Both the position numbers and the translations under genes were made by a program. The notes below the pieces were generated by a model. The model had not been told where the DNA came from, searched no databases, and saw nothing but the letters and a program-made list of their open reading frames with translations. Of a stretch of DNA of 15,082 nucleotides, positions 1 to 8,696 are shown in pieces; position 1 is the stretch's first letter, and every line of letters begins with the position of its first letter. The stretch is from positions 1 through 15,082 of the forward strand of contig RXOD01005250.1 in the NCBI GenBank assembly GCA_005223375.1, in the 5' to 3' direction. The stretch is from Amoebophrya sp. AT5.2 (Eukaryota > Sar > Dinophyceae > Syndiniales > Amoebophryaceae).

Positions 1-458
1 AGACTGTGGCACACAGAGTACCCAGTATGTTCGCCAGGCGACTAAGATTTGTGGGCCACTATGTCTGACACGATGATTGATCGGGACCGATTTGTCGGGA
101 CCGATTGATCTTCGTGGCGGCTTGGATCTGCGAACAGACCAATAATCTTTCATCGCAACAAAGGAAACACACACTAAGACTTGCGTCAGTGCCCCGCAAT
201 CGATGAATCGGCTTCACTTGTTTCTGGTGTTGCAATAGTTCTGTGGAGATCAGGACTCGAGAGGTTCTGAGCGGAGATCACAACATTTTTCACTTTCCTG
301 AGGCTGGGACGACGGATTTTTAGATTTTCGAGAGATGCGTCGCGAACGTTATTCGGTAGAGAGCTCGGAAACTTTCGCTCTACGGGAAACAGAGTATGAG
401 AGCTTGTCGTTCTACGAGAAGTGTCCGACGAGTGCTGAGCAACCGAGTGCGGAGTGAT
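1..458. other. Downstream flank of pol, no gene seen
   Basis: This stretch follows the recombinase stop codon in the direction of transcription. The open frames in it are short and resemble nothing I recognise. I looked here for the continuation of the ion channel cut off near 13.2 kb, and for copies of sequence from the upstream spacers that could be split direct or inverted terminal repeats. I found neither by eye. The only structured part is the short repeat listed at 75-110. No polyadenylation signal is evident. Confidence 0.5.
75..110. repeat. Short direct repeat with palindromic unit
   Basis: The 12-mer tcgggaccgatt occurs at 81-92 and again at 95-106, two bases apart. The core of each copy is an imperfect palindrome, and in the first copy atcgg and ccgat are separated by GA. 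The segment is bounded by gattgatc on one side and gattgatc on the other (75-82 and 103-110). It lies about 350 bases downstream of the tyrosine recombinase gene. A recombinase binding or crossover site is possible, but nothing beyond symmetry and position supports it. Confidence 0.4.
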
Positions 459-1631
459 TTAGTTCTTTCCAACGTGCTGCACCACCATGCTCAGTGGCTG
501 GTCCGTAAAGTACCGATCGACATCTGGATGTATCGCGAATATGGCGTTCAGATGGAAACAGATGTCCTTGCTGTACGACTCTTCCCACATCGTGGACCCG
601 GCCGTCCAGCCGAACAAGTCGCTCACCTTCTGCTTGAAGACGAGGCACTCTTGGGAGTGAAGCCCATTCTCGTCCGGGAATAGCCCGACTTCCGCGCACC
701 TCCTGCGAAGGTACAGGGCGAGTGCTCGGCGCACGCCGTGGGACGTGGTGTGCAGCTTGTGCGCTATCGTGTCGAGCTGCGTCGTGGTGACCGGGAGGAC
801 CTGCGGGAAGAAGACTGATTTCGGGAGGTACGCGAAGAAGCATTCCCCGGGTACCGGTATCGATTTGATGCAGGGGATCAAGGCCTTCATGAACTTCTTG
901 TCGCTGCTCTCTTGGATGCAGTCGGGTCGGATGGAGGCGAAGGAGATTTTCCGTAGCCCTGTGCACGACCACATGCCGAAGATGCGCTGCTCGTCCACTG
1001 TGAGCGTGTGCAGGAGCGAGAGGTCCGGCGGCAGCGCTCTGGTGGGCTCAAAGAGCTGGCTGTAGCGGTTTAAGTTGTCGAAGGTTAGCGACTGTAACTG
1101 GGCTGCCTGGGAGTTTCCGCGCTCCAGGCAGCCCAAGCTGCGGAGTCTCTGGGAGACAGTACTGACGTAGACTTCGGGGCATTGGATTTCGCGATCGAAT
1201 AGAAACATCCCAAAAGTCTGTAACTGCGCCCAGAGGACGTTCGGGTGGTTCTCCCGTAGCAGGGTGTACTTTTGGTGCGAGTCGATGTCCTGCGGCCTCC
1301 AGTATGCCTGGGGGAGGTGGTGGAGGGTGTAGTAGAGCCACACCCTCCACTTCGAGTTTCTGGAGCCCAGGCCCCCTTCCGACATCATCGAGGGGGCTTC
1401 TTCCGGAAACAGGAACAGCGTCTGCGCATCAGACATCGGCCACTGGCTCGAGAAGAACCGCGGCACTACGTTCTGTGCGCGGGGTCTTTTCGTTTTTGTT
1501 TCATCGTGCTTCACCCAGTATTCCAGCTTTTTCTTGGTCCCATTGTAGTGATTCGAAATCTTCCCTCTCTGGGCTGCGAGCGGATTGGCCTTGATCTGCT
1601 CTGGCAGTTTCCATCCGTATTTCTTGAGGAC
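459..1631 (-). CDS. Tyrosine recombinase part of pol (second main exon)
   Basis: This exon encodes 390 residues of a tyrosine recombinase, which in DIRS-order elements inserts a circular double-stranded DNA intermediate. The catalytic set is visible: box A as TGLRKISF with Arg about residue 227 of the exon; SHGVRR, giving the HxxR motif at about 298-301; Trp of FGW at about 342; and the nucleophile Tyr of EESYSK at about 353. The first half is a plausible core-binding domain. The frame opens only at 1631, directly after an in-frame TAG, and has no ATG near its start. The first alternative start is a GTG at 1514, and the 39 residues upstream (LKKYGWKLPEQIK onward) look like genuine protein. 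I therefore read it as an exon joined to RT-RNase H by the intron at 1632-1681. Internal reinitiation is a weaker alternative. Two strong hairpins lie inside the coding sequence. Confidence 0.9.
   Translation of the reverse strand, partial: VLKKYGWKLPEQIKANPLAAQRGKISNHYNGTKKKLEYWVKHDETKTKRPRAQNVVPRFFSSQWPMSDAQTLFLFPEEAPSMMSEGGLGSRNSKWRVWLYYTLHHLPQAYWRPQDIDSHQKYTLLRENHPNVLWAQLQTFGMFLFDREIQCPEVYVSTVSQRLRSLGCLERGNSQAAQLQSLTFDNLNRYSQLFEPTRALPPDLSLLHTLTVDEQRIFGMWSCTGLRKISFASIRPDCIQESSDKKFMKALIPCIKSIPVPGECFFAYLPKSVFFPQVLPVTTTQLDTIAHKLHTTSHGVRRALALYLRRRCAEVGLFPDENGLHSQECLVFKQKVSDLFGWTAGSTMWEESYSKDICFHLNAIFAIHPDVDRYFTDQPLSMVVQHVGKN
1099..1135. repeat. 12-bp perfect hairpin inside recombinase gene
   Basis: tgggctgcctgg (1099-1110) is exactly complementary to ccaggcagccca (1124-1135), with a 13-base loop. 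It would form a stable stem in the pol transcript. It falls in the linker region before the catalytic domain of the recombinase. Confidence 0.75.
1320..1350. repeat. 11-bp perfect hairpin inside recombinase gene
   Basis: gtggagggtgt (1320-1330) pairs exactly with acaccctccac (1340-1350) across a 9-base loop. With the stem at 1099-1135 this makes two long perfect stems within about 250 bases of coding sequence, more than codon bias alone would be expected to give. Confidence 0.75.
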
Positions 1632-1681
1632 CTAAACGGGGAAAACCGTTATAATTGATAGAAGTTCATGTTGGCTGCTAC
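1632..1681 (-). other. 50-nt intron joining RT-RNase H to recombinase
   Basis: On the minus strand the donor is CAGAG|GTAGCA and the acceptor CCCCGTTTAG|GTC. Both are phase 0, so removal joins RT codon 694 to the recombinase frame without changing either. A TATAAC sequence lies at a plausible branch-point distance, and a short inverted repeat (AACGG/CCGTT) precedes the acceptor. Unspliced RNA stops at the TAA at 1651-1649 and gives RT-RNase H alone. The recombinase frame opens downstream of that stop, so ribosomal frameshifting cannot substitute for splicing. No transcript evidence is available here. Confidence 0.75.
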
Positions 1682-3763
1682 CTCTGATGCCACTTGGCAG
1701 AGGGCTTTCTGTATTTCTTCATCCGAGAAGGGAAAGTTCGGCGAGTAAGCTTCTACAAACTTTTCGAAGAGCTTGACGCGGGTGCACGCGTCGGCGGGGT
1801 TTGCGTGCGTATTAATGTAGGCAAAGTAAGACGATGTGTCCGTTTTCGTTGTGGCCTCGCAGATTGAGCAAACTACAGCAGTAGATAAGGGGCATTTTAG
1901 TTGTCCCTTCACTATACCGAACGTTGCTCCTGCGTTGTCCCCGTGGTACAGGACGCGGCTTTGCCGCGCTGCATCCTGAAACAAGATCTGCGAGAGTCTC
2001 GTGGCCACTAACTCGTAAGTAAGTATCGTCGCCCTACGCAGCACTAGCGGCAGCTGTTTTGGTTTCAAGTGTATCGCGAAGGCAGTGGCTTTCCCACCAC
2101 TCTCGAACAGTGCGCCTCCGAGGGATACGTCGCCCGTACCAGACAACGCCGCGTCCGTACAGACGTGCGCCCTTGGCTTTGCTGCTGCTTCTCTACTAAT
2201 TACCATGGGTTGTCGTTTCTCGATCTCTCGCCGCATTTTTCCGAGCATGCTCGCTACTATTTTTCTGTTTCTCGCTGAATCGACCTTCGATCTGAACTCT
2301 CGGAAAGATCGAGTCAGGTTGTAGATGTGGCGAGTAAGGGGCAGCCCGCGTTTGTGCGAGCGCCAAAAAATTGCGTGTATGAAAAGTCCGCTCACTTCCT
2401 CGAAGAGGTGAAAAAGTTTGTCGTAGAATTCTTGCGGCAGTGGTGCCGCTGGCGTCGCTAGGCGCACTCGCTTCAACTGCGTCACTATCTTGCTGATCAG
2501 TTCCGCTGTTGCTACTACCTTCCTTTCGGGCAGTGCTACTAGGATTTGCTCCTGTTCCGGGAGAAAGTCGATCCCTAAGAGATCGATTTTCTCCCCATGC
2601 TCCGCTGTGAAGCATTTCTCTGGAGCAACTGCGATGCCCATGGCGGCTAAGAGCCGTCTTATGGCCTTCATATAGATAGGGGTGAGGCCTTGTGCCCCCA
2701 GGAAGATGAGGTCGTCTACGTATACTGCGCACGGGATCTCCAAAATCTCGTTAACAACAGAGCTCACGAGTTCGGAGATCCCGGCGCAGAAACCGAAAAC
2801 GGAATGGACGTTCCCGAAGCTGAGAACGTTCAACATCCCGTATCGGAACGTTTCCGTTTCTGGGTCGAAGACCTGAAATAAGTTGCGGCTAGGATCCTTC
2901 ACTGCCAGCTGCAGGTAAGCTTGGAACATGTCTAGCTTGCCGTACGTTGGCACAAAGCTAAAACCCTTGCACCCTGATTGTGCTTTCGGCATTGCTTCCA
3001 CGTTCAGCCACTGCAGGTGGGCCCCCTTGGAGAGTGCTGCCTTCTGCCTGCCCTTCTCGAGGCTCTCTATTACATCATCCCTAGTCTCGTTCACTGAGTC
3101 CAGATAATCCGGGTTCAGGCAGGCGAAGGACATGTCTACTACTGTATCCGTTCCCGGTAGCGCCAGGTGCTCCGACAGCGGGGAGCAGAGGTTATTCCTT
3201 TTCTTTTCATTCGCAATCGGGCGTACCTTCTGCCGCGATTTTGTTGTCTCGTCCCATTTTTGGCCGAGGCCGAAAAAGGGAAAAACCCACGTACCCGAGG
3301 GAATATCCTCTTTTTGCAGTTCTGACGCTAAAGGGCCTTTCATTAGTGCTCTGATATGCGCAAAGCACTTCGTCATCGTCTGCTCCGTTTCGAAGGCGTA
3401 TGGGCCCTCGTGCAGTCGGTTTGCTCCGTTGATCTTGTCCAGCCGCTGCTGCAGCTGCCCTGTCGCCGTATGCAGTCGCACTTTCTCTTCGGCAGACAGG
3501 GCCTTCCCCGTCGGCCAGGAGCCGTATATCGGTACTGGCCCTTCCACGGGAAATCCCGTGTTGACAAACCCCTCCGGGCCGTAAAGCTGCGCGCGCTGTT
3601 CGCCGGAAAGGTACCCGGCCTCCGCTGCGAGTTCGGAGAACAACATCGCCGACATCCTGCGCGTGGCGAAGTCTCGGTCGTAGTTGATGTAATACGAGGA
3701 CACGCTGAAGACGTTCAGCTTCTGCAGCTGCAAGTAGTCCCAGTCCTTCATGTTGTCCTCCAT
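1649..3763 (-). CDS. Reverse transcriptase-RNase H part of pol
   Basis: The frame encodes 704 residues from the ATG at 3763. If the 3' intron is removed the exon ends at 1682 after residue 694. Reverse transcriptase motifs: basic motif F around KVRPI (179-183); motif A as KLDMFQAY with Asp278; motif B around LSFGN (314-318); and the catalytic YVDD at 348-351. RNase H follows with Asp537 (CTDA), Glu584 (YEL), Asp609 (HGDN) and Asp658 in NPADACTR, all four acidic residues present. The first 250 residues are not recognised, but contain a peptide at about 72-92 shared with the gene at 12173-10785. There is no aspartic protease motif and no methyltransferase. The frame stays open for 27 codons upstream of this ATG with a charged, coiled-coil-like sequence, so the true start may lie in an upstream exon (see 3818-3965). 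Confidence 0.95.
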   Translation of the reverse strand: MEDNMKDWDYLQLQKLNVFSVSSYYINYDRDFATRRMSAMLFSELAAEAGYLSGEQRAQLYGPEGFVNTGFPVEGPVPIYGSWPTGKALSAEEKVRLHTATGQLQQRLDKINGANRLHEGPYAFETEQTMTKCFAHIRALMKGPLASELQKEDIPSGTWVFPFFGLGQKWDETTKSRQKVRPIANEKKRNNLCSPLSEHLALPGTDTVVDMSFACLNPDYLDSVNETRDDVIESLEKGRQKAALSKGAHLQWLNVEAMPKAQSGCKGFSFVPTYGKLDMFQAYLQLAVKDPSRNLFQVFDPETETFRYGMLNVLSFGNVHSVFGFCAGISELVSSVVNEILEIPCAVYVDDLIFLGAQGLTPIYMKAIRRLLAAMGIAVAPEKCFTAEHGEKIDLLGIDFLPEQEQILVALPERKVVATAELISKIVTQLKRVRLATPAAPLPQEFYDKLFHLFEEVSGLFIHAIFWRSHKRGLPLTRHIYNLTRSFREFRSKVDSARNRKIVASMLGKMRREIEKRQPMVISREAAAKPRAHVCTDAALSGTGDVSLGGALFESGGKATAFAIHLKPKQLPLVLRRATILTYELVATRLSQILFQDAARQSRVLYHGDNAGATFGIVKGQLKCPLSTAVVCSICEATTKTDTSSYFAYINTHANPADACTRVKLFEKFVEAYSPNFPFSDEEIQKALCQVASEVAANMNFYQL
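3487..3562 (-). repeat. 76-bp repeat, copy 1 (in RT N-terminus)
   Basis: This segment aligns without gaps to 11888-11813, with 59 of 76 bases identical by hand count. In the pol frame it encodes FPVEGPVPIYGSWPTGKALS. The differences include six synonymous third-position changes, which suggests the peptide is what has been conserved. It contains a 6-bp hairpin, cacggg/cccgtg, at 3545-3560. Confidence 0.8.
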
Positions 3764-3817
3764 TTCCTCGCGCTGTTTTTCGATTCGGGCGAGAATATCT
3801 TCGAGGCGTCGCTCTTC

Positions 3818-3965
3818 CTCAGCTATCGCGTCACGTCGCTTTGCTTAGTCGCTCAATCGCGCCTCGGCGCGACTTCGACAACGGCGGCATCGTCTGAGTG
3901 ATTCGCTGACACTGCAGCAGGCCGAGGAGGAGGCTTGACACGAGTGTCGCCAGGAGGAGCTTCAT
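3818..3965 (-). other. Candidate first exon and intron of pol
   Basis: A Leu-rich frame starts at the ATG at 3965 (MKLLLATLVSSLLLGLLQ) and reads 44 codons to a TGA at 3833-3831. Taken alone it resembles a signal peptide. The pol frame is open from 3844, after a TAA. A GT donor at 3941 (after codon 8, phase 0) and an acceptor GCTGAG|GAA ending at 3818 (phase 0, AG followed by G) would give MKLLLATL joined to EERRLEDILARIEK and on into the RT frame, a continuous coiled-coil-like N-terminus. This fits the splicing style of the rest of the element, but other donor and acceptor choices exist, and translation from the ATG at 3763 cannot be excluded. Confidence 0.4.
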
Positions 3966-4612
3966 TTTGCAGCTACTCGAAACATCCGAGCTCGCAAGAA
4001 AGTAATTCTCTTTTTTAAAAACTAGATGGAATTGCGCGGCCGTGAGCGAGTTCGCATGGGCGTTGTTTACTCCTTTTAGATAACGGCTCCTTCGCTCTTG
4101 GAAATGCTCTCTCTAAGGTGTTTCTCGCGAGGGACTCTTCCCTTCTTCTCTCGGTGTAGTACGGAGGATTTCCTCCTCCCGAAGACGCGAGCGGCTCCCT
4201 GCGCATTGAACGGCGCTTGTAGCTGTTGACGAACCTCTGTTTTCGTGCTTTCTTTTTCAAAAAACAACTGTTCGCTTCGCTGACTATACCGCACCCCATG
4301 TGCGGCAACGAGAAGGGAGCCTCTTTTTCAGAAATTGGTTTTCAGCCGTGGCTCATTTTCTTGCTCCAACAGATGTGTTTGTACCCCGATACTGCGGGAA
4401 GAAAAGTTGTGTTGAGCTGCAAAAATATGATTATACGAAAAGGTTTGTGTAGTACTATATCGCCGCGGCTCAGTAACGCAGGTTACTCAAGACGACGCGG
4501 CCGGCATTTGTAAGAATCGACGAGGAAAAACGTCTGCTCATCTAAACCCCAGAAACAAGCACTACATCGTCAAGCGTGGAATTCAGCTGCCCAACTTCTC
4601 GCCTTTTTGCAG
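3966..4612. other. Spacer between gag-like gene and pol
   Basis: About 650 bases hold no gene I can support. Minus-strand frames of 97 and 72 codons (4308-4015 and 4294-4076) have basic, low-information products and resemble nothing known to me. The 13-mer ttttgcagctact occurs just upstream of the 3965 ATG (3965-3977) and at the gag-like stop codon (4605-4617), which may be chance. The spacer is long enough for an independent promoter for pol; an A/T-rich run lies at 4011-4020. Confidence 0.4.
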
Positions 4613-5828
4613 CTACTTCCGGAGCTTTTTGTGCTTGTGCCACCACGCTTCTGTGATGGTGTGTCCTGGGTCTTTTCCGCAGGGCTTGCCTGCGTCTACG
4701 CTGAGGCAGTAGACCTCCTTGTCTCTGTTGTTTAAGATTCCCCCTAATTTACATAAGTGAAAAACACAGCAGTCCTTGGTCTCCTTTTTGACCACCTCAA
4801 GGTCCACGTCGAATTTCTTGGCGTAGTTCTCACGCATTGCGTCGACGAAGGCTTTTTGTTTCTCCTTCTTGCTGAGGGCTGCGTTCCCATCGTTCCCCCG
4901 CTGCCTCTTGATCGGGTCCTGTTCCGTCGGTTCTGTCGTACGCTTGTTCCCGGGCGGGGCGTTCAGGATCGTGTTGTTGGTGGTGTTGGTGTTGTTGTTG
5001 CCGCTTGCGCCTCCGCCGCCTCCGTTGAAACCTTTTCCGCGGACGCGCCCATTCGGGCGATTGTTGTTCAGCAGCTTCTTCTGCTCTTCTTTCAGCTTGT
5101 CTGCAGCTGCTCTTTCCTTCGCGACTCTCGCCTTGTCCTGGAGTTGCCACTGCTCCTGCGACTTCGGCGCCGGCGGGACTGTCGCGAGCCAAGCTCGCCA
5201 TTGGCGGACCAGGTCGCTCGATGTGACCTGGGGGGCGTTCTTGTTGTGCATGCCCTTGCGCATGTACTCGAAAGCCATCGTCACCAGCCACACCGAGCGG
5301 TCGACCTTGAGGCAGTCTTTCGTAAGCTGAGACTCGCTGTCCTTCATCTTGACGCCCAAGGCTGTGTAAAACTGGAGCGTCTGTAGTTCGCTGCTCCGGG
5401 CCACTCGCCCACACGTGTACGTTATTCCTAGCATACAGCTGCGCATATTGAACTTCTTCCAGAGCGCTTCCGCGTTCGTCGTCCGCACATGCGCGGGGTC
5501 AGGGTCTTCTGTCCCGATAATTGCTTCTATGTCCTCGCGCAGGCGGGCCAGCAGGCCGCGGATCTGCGCGAGCTCCAGCCTATCTTTGAGCTGGAAGATC
5601 CTGTGTAGGTTTCCGTCGTTTGCTAATGCAGCGTTCGCGATCATGTCCCAGGTCCGCGACAAGCGGTCCTTCGCTGTGTACCCCAGTGGGTAAAACAGGG
5701 CGGCGTACTCTAGCGGCGGAGCTTTAGACTTTTCAGCCGCGTGGTCGACCGCCGCGCGGAAAACGATCTTGGTGAGCTTCTCGCTCGCCGCCAGAATCAT
5801 CACGTCTTCCCGGAAATCGATGAAATAC
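4613..5828 (-). CDS. Gag-like gene, third exon: helical domain and Cys/His tail
   Basis: This exon gives about 404 residues. The first part (to about residue 230 of the local frame) is helical and continues a globular domain begun in the previous exon. Next come a charged helix, an Asn- and Gly-rich linker, and a lysine-rich C-terminus with CCVFHLCK, a second Cys, CGKDPGH and a final WWHKHKK. Spacing of Cys364, His367, Cys369, Cys384, Cys393 and His399 (numbered from the ATG at 5857) suggests a zinc-binding, nucleic-acid-binding tail like a nucleocapsid, though it is not a standard CCHC knuckle. A separate protein could start at the ATG at 5857, immediately after an in-frame TAG. I prefer an exon joined through the acceptor CTACAG|G at 5829, because the join reads smoothly into IDFRED. 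The family itself is not recognised. Confidence 0.75.
4971..5000. repeat. GTT/GGT trinucleotide tract
   Basis: A run of gtt and ggt triplets encodes the Asn/Thr-rich linker between the helical part and the basic tail of the gag-like protein. It is followed by a Gly-coding gcc/ccg tract. This is a typical low-complexity hinge and is likely length-variable between copies. Confidence 0.7.
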
Positions 5829-5956
5829 CTGTAGCGCCCCCAGGAGAAGTGATTCATCTACTGCGGCCTGTGCTCGGAAGTCTAAACATGCACTACTGCT
5901 ATCGGGGAGGTAGGAGAACAACGACTAGATTTGACGGGGGTGTGGCAAAAATATAC
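5829..5956 (-). other. 128-nt intron in gag-like gene
   Basis: The donor is ACAAC|GTATAT and the acceptor CGCTACAG|G, both phase 2. Joining them makes the codon ACG and reads SELTT then YFIDFREDV without interruption. The second-exon frame otherwise ends at TAG 5901-5899, and the third frame has a TAG just before its ATG. The two frames do not overlap, so frameshifting cannot connect them. Confidence 0.7.
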
Positions 5957-8616
5957 GTTGTGAGCTCGCTCTCGGCGTCTCTGTCAAACATTCGCAGCGC
6001 CACCTCGACCGTGGACTTCAAGTGAACCGCAAAAACCCTGTCCGGGCCGTACTCGTAAACCGTGATGATGCCCGTTTCGTCCTTTGCTTCCGCCATCTCC
6101 GCGAAGTACTGGGTCATCTCGTAGATTTCTTGCCTCGAGTACTTCGGGTTAATAAAACGCTTGTCGGAGTTTGGGTTTACGGCTACGGTCAGCGCGTATT
6201 TGATGTGCTCTTGCGGGACCGACTCGGTTTCCGGGCGATAGGCCCCGACGTGGGCGCCCGACTTGGGGAACTCCATGTGGGCGGTCGCTCCCTCTGGCTG
6301 TTCGGGCCGGTTCTCCTGCTTGACCCCGTCGGGTCGCAGCTGCGTCTTGATGCGAAACATGGGGTCCTCCTTCGGCTTCTCGTCGAGAGGTTGCCGGTTT
6401 GTGTACAGTGCGGTCGCTGCAAAGGCGTTGTCGACGAAGTGCTTGCCCGCATCCGGCTGGACTTCTGCGACCTGGAGTTTCACCCGCTGCAGCTCCATTT
6501 CTGTGTCCTTGTATTTTTGGAAAAGATCTCTTTCCACCTTACGTAGCTCTAGCTGCTCCGTGAGATCAAGGATGCGCTGCTTCTGATTTTTTAGAATATC
6601 TGCAACGGATTGCTGCTGCTGCGTGGCCGCAACTACACCCCCTTCGGCAGCTTGCAATCCTTCTCCTCCAACAGCCATCATGCTGCCCAAGCCGGAGCCG
6701 CCCACCAAGCCGGGCATCAGGTGTGTCGTGGTTCCTGGCGGGAAGTGGGGTAGGCCCGGATTGTGGGCACCGAGCTGCATGCTGATCGTGTCCCCCTGCT
6801 GTTTCGCGGCTAGCGCCTGTTTGGCCGTGAGGGCAGCGTCCGCGAGCTTCTTTTTCTCCAGCTCTTGCGCTTTCAGGGCTTCTTCGTGCTCCTCCTGCAC
6901 TTTCTTCTGGTGCTCCGCCATCTTCGCTTGGTCGCGAGCGACTTTGTCGTGAAAGGTCTTCGCCTGCTGCTCCTGGGCTGCTTTCTGCTTCTTGAGGAAG
7001 TCCTCTTGCTGTTTCGCGAAGGTGGCCGCCTGCAGCGCCACTTCAGCTTGCTGCTGTTTCAACTCAGCGCGGAAAGAATCGCTGGCTGCTTTCCGCTCTT
7101 CCTCCATTTGCTTCCGCAGGTGGGCGAGAGAGGCTTTGCTCCTCTCCTCTTGCGCCGTCACCTCGGCTGCGGCTGCCATCATGGCGGCCTTGCTCTTCTC
7201 CTCCTGCGCCTTCACTCGGGCTTCGGCCTTCTGCTGCTGCAGGGCCTCACGCGCAAGCGCCTTGTCGAGTTCCACCTGCAGCATCGTCAACTGCTGCTCC
7301 TGCGCCAGCAGCTGCGGATTGATATTAGTGGGCTGTCCCACAGCCGTTAGGTTCTGGGTCGGTGGTGCCGCCCCCTGAGCCCCCTGCGAACCTGTCTGTA
7401 CTACCTCCTGCTGCCCTACTCCTGTTTGGCCTGGTGTCGTGCCTCCTGCCGGCGGCGGCGCCACCATCGGACCGAAGGGGTCGGGGAAGTCATCTTCTTC
7501 TAGAACTCCTCCCTGAACTAGGGGTTGCCCTCCTGCTGCCTCCGGTTGGACGGCTGCTGCAGCATCCGGTCCGCCCAGCCCTCCCTCGGCTGGCGGTTGC
7601 TCTTCTGGCGCGGCCGCGTCGGCGAGGAGCAGCTCCGCCGCGTTCGGCAGTAGCCCTTGTCCGCTCGTCGCTGCTTGGTCGTCATTTCCTGTGTTACCGG
7701 GCGTCGCCCCTTCTAGCTCCACTTCTTGGAAAGCATCTGCTCCGCCGAAAAGAGGAATGGAGGACCCGATTGACGACAACATGCCGTTGAGGCCGCCGCT
7801 TCCGGGGGGGCTCGATCCCCCTTCCGCGGTGTTGCTGCCCAGAGGTTGACCTACCGGCTGCTGGGTGTTGGAGGCTGTGGCTGCCCCTTGTTCAAGGGGG
7901 CTGCCGAGGGGAGCCGAGAATGCATTTTGTAAAGAGCAACTTCCCCCTTCCCCTACTACTTGCACTGCAGGCTCCTGGCTGGCACCCGGTGAATCGATCA
8001 AGATGGGGTCCGCCCCTGTGCCTGTACCCGACGCCGCCTGCTGTCCTGTCGCCGGGGGTTGAACTAGGGCTCGATCCTCTTCTCCTAGCTGGGGCCCGGG
8101 GTTGTTACTGCTCGGCGATTGAAAACCGTTCTTCGGCACAGATGCAGCTTTCGGCTGTTGCTGGTGCTCCGGACTTTCCCCACCCCCTAGGACCAGCGGG
8201 CTGAGGACAACTCCTACTGCACTGCTTTTCGGGATTACCGCCGGGGGTTCGGGCGCGAGGGCCGCCCCTCCTGGTGAGATATGGCGGCTTGCGGCCTTAG
8301 CCGCAATATCTCCTTTCCCGCTGCTCAGGTTCGGCTGGGGCGCGACTCCTTTCGCGGCGTGCTTCGTGATCGTCTGAATGTTGGCGATCGGGGGCGGGGG
8401 CGGCGCTTTGACGCCCGCCAGTAGGTTGTGGAGGGAATGTTGAGTCGTGGTTTGGATCGCCGCGCCGGTCTGCTTCCCCATCGCGCCACCCTTTCCCGTT
8501 GCCGCGAGCACGCTGGTGACGGACTCCTGCAGCGCATGCTTCGCCATCGGGTTGTTCTGGCTCGCCGCTTTTGCCAGGGCTTTCTGCTTGGCCTTCGCGG
8601 CCTTGGCGACTTGCAC
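5957..8616 (-). CDS. Gag-like gene, second exon: linker and coiled coil
   Basis: About 886 codons follow the first intron. The local frame starts with a GTG rather than an ATG, which argues for an exon. Layout: Lys/Ala-rich helix (1-30); a long disordered Pro/Gly/Ala/Gln-rich stretch (about 70-430); a long Ala/Glu/Lys/Gln-rich coiled coil (about 436-608) containing a near-duplicated unit, QEEKSKAAM and QEERSKASL; a Gly-rich hinge; a second coiled coil (about 670-718); then a globular segment (from about 725) with aromatic and hydrophobic residues that continues into the third exon. This could be a structural (Gag) protein that self-assembles through its coiled coil, judging from position upstream of pol and the basic Cys/His tail of the same precursor. 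I recognise no named domain. Confidence 0.75.
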
Positions 8617-8696
8617 CTGTGGGAATTGGAGATTTAGAAATAAGTTTTCTGCGCGGTGGCTAAGACATCGTGTGATATTTCGAGGCAGTGTGATAC
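8617..8696 (-). other. 80-nt intron in gag-like gene
   Basis: The donor CTGCAA|GTATCA and acceptor TTCCCACAG|GTG are both phase 0, with TTCTAAAT as a possible branch point and a pyrimidine-rich 3' end. Removal joins two halves of one Lys/Ala-rich helix, ATKRLQ then VQVAKAAK, which supports the call. It contains a near-repeat of TATCACAC. The two flanking frames do overlap here, so a -1 frameshift is formally possible, but I see no slippery heptamer in the right frame. Confidence 0.8.

Noticed and set aside
412..972. 186-codon minus-strand frame overlapping the recombinase
   Set aside because: It is a shadow of the recombinase exon in another frame, rich in Arg and Pro, with no domain features.
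3831..3965. Independent secreted 44-residue protein
   Set aside because: After the Leu-rich start the product is short and featureless, and the region is better explained as the edge of a pol exon and intron.
4015..4308. 97-codon minus-strand frame in the gag-pol spacer, considered as a missing exon or methyltransferase piece
   Set aside because: It is basic and Ser/Arg-rich with no motif, and no splice sites that link it to pol or gag.
4757..5386. 209-codon plus-strand frame opposite the gag-like third exon
   Set aside because: Its Leu/Val/Arg-rich product is the usual antisense of a high-GC gene with the helices and repeats seen on the other strand.
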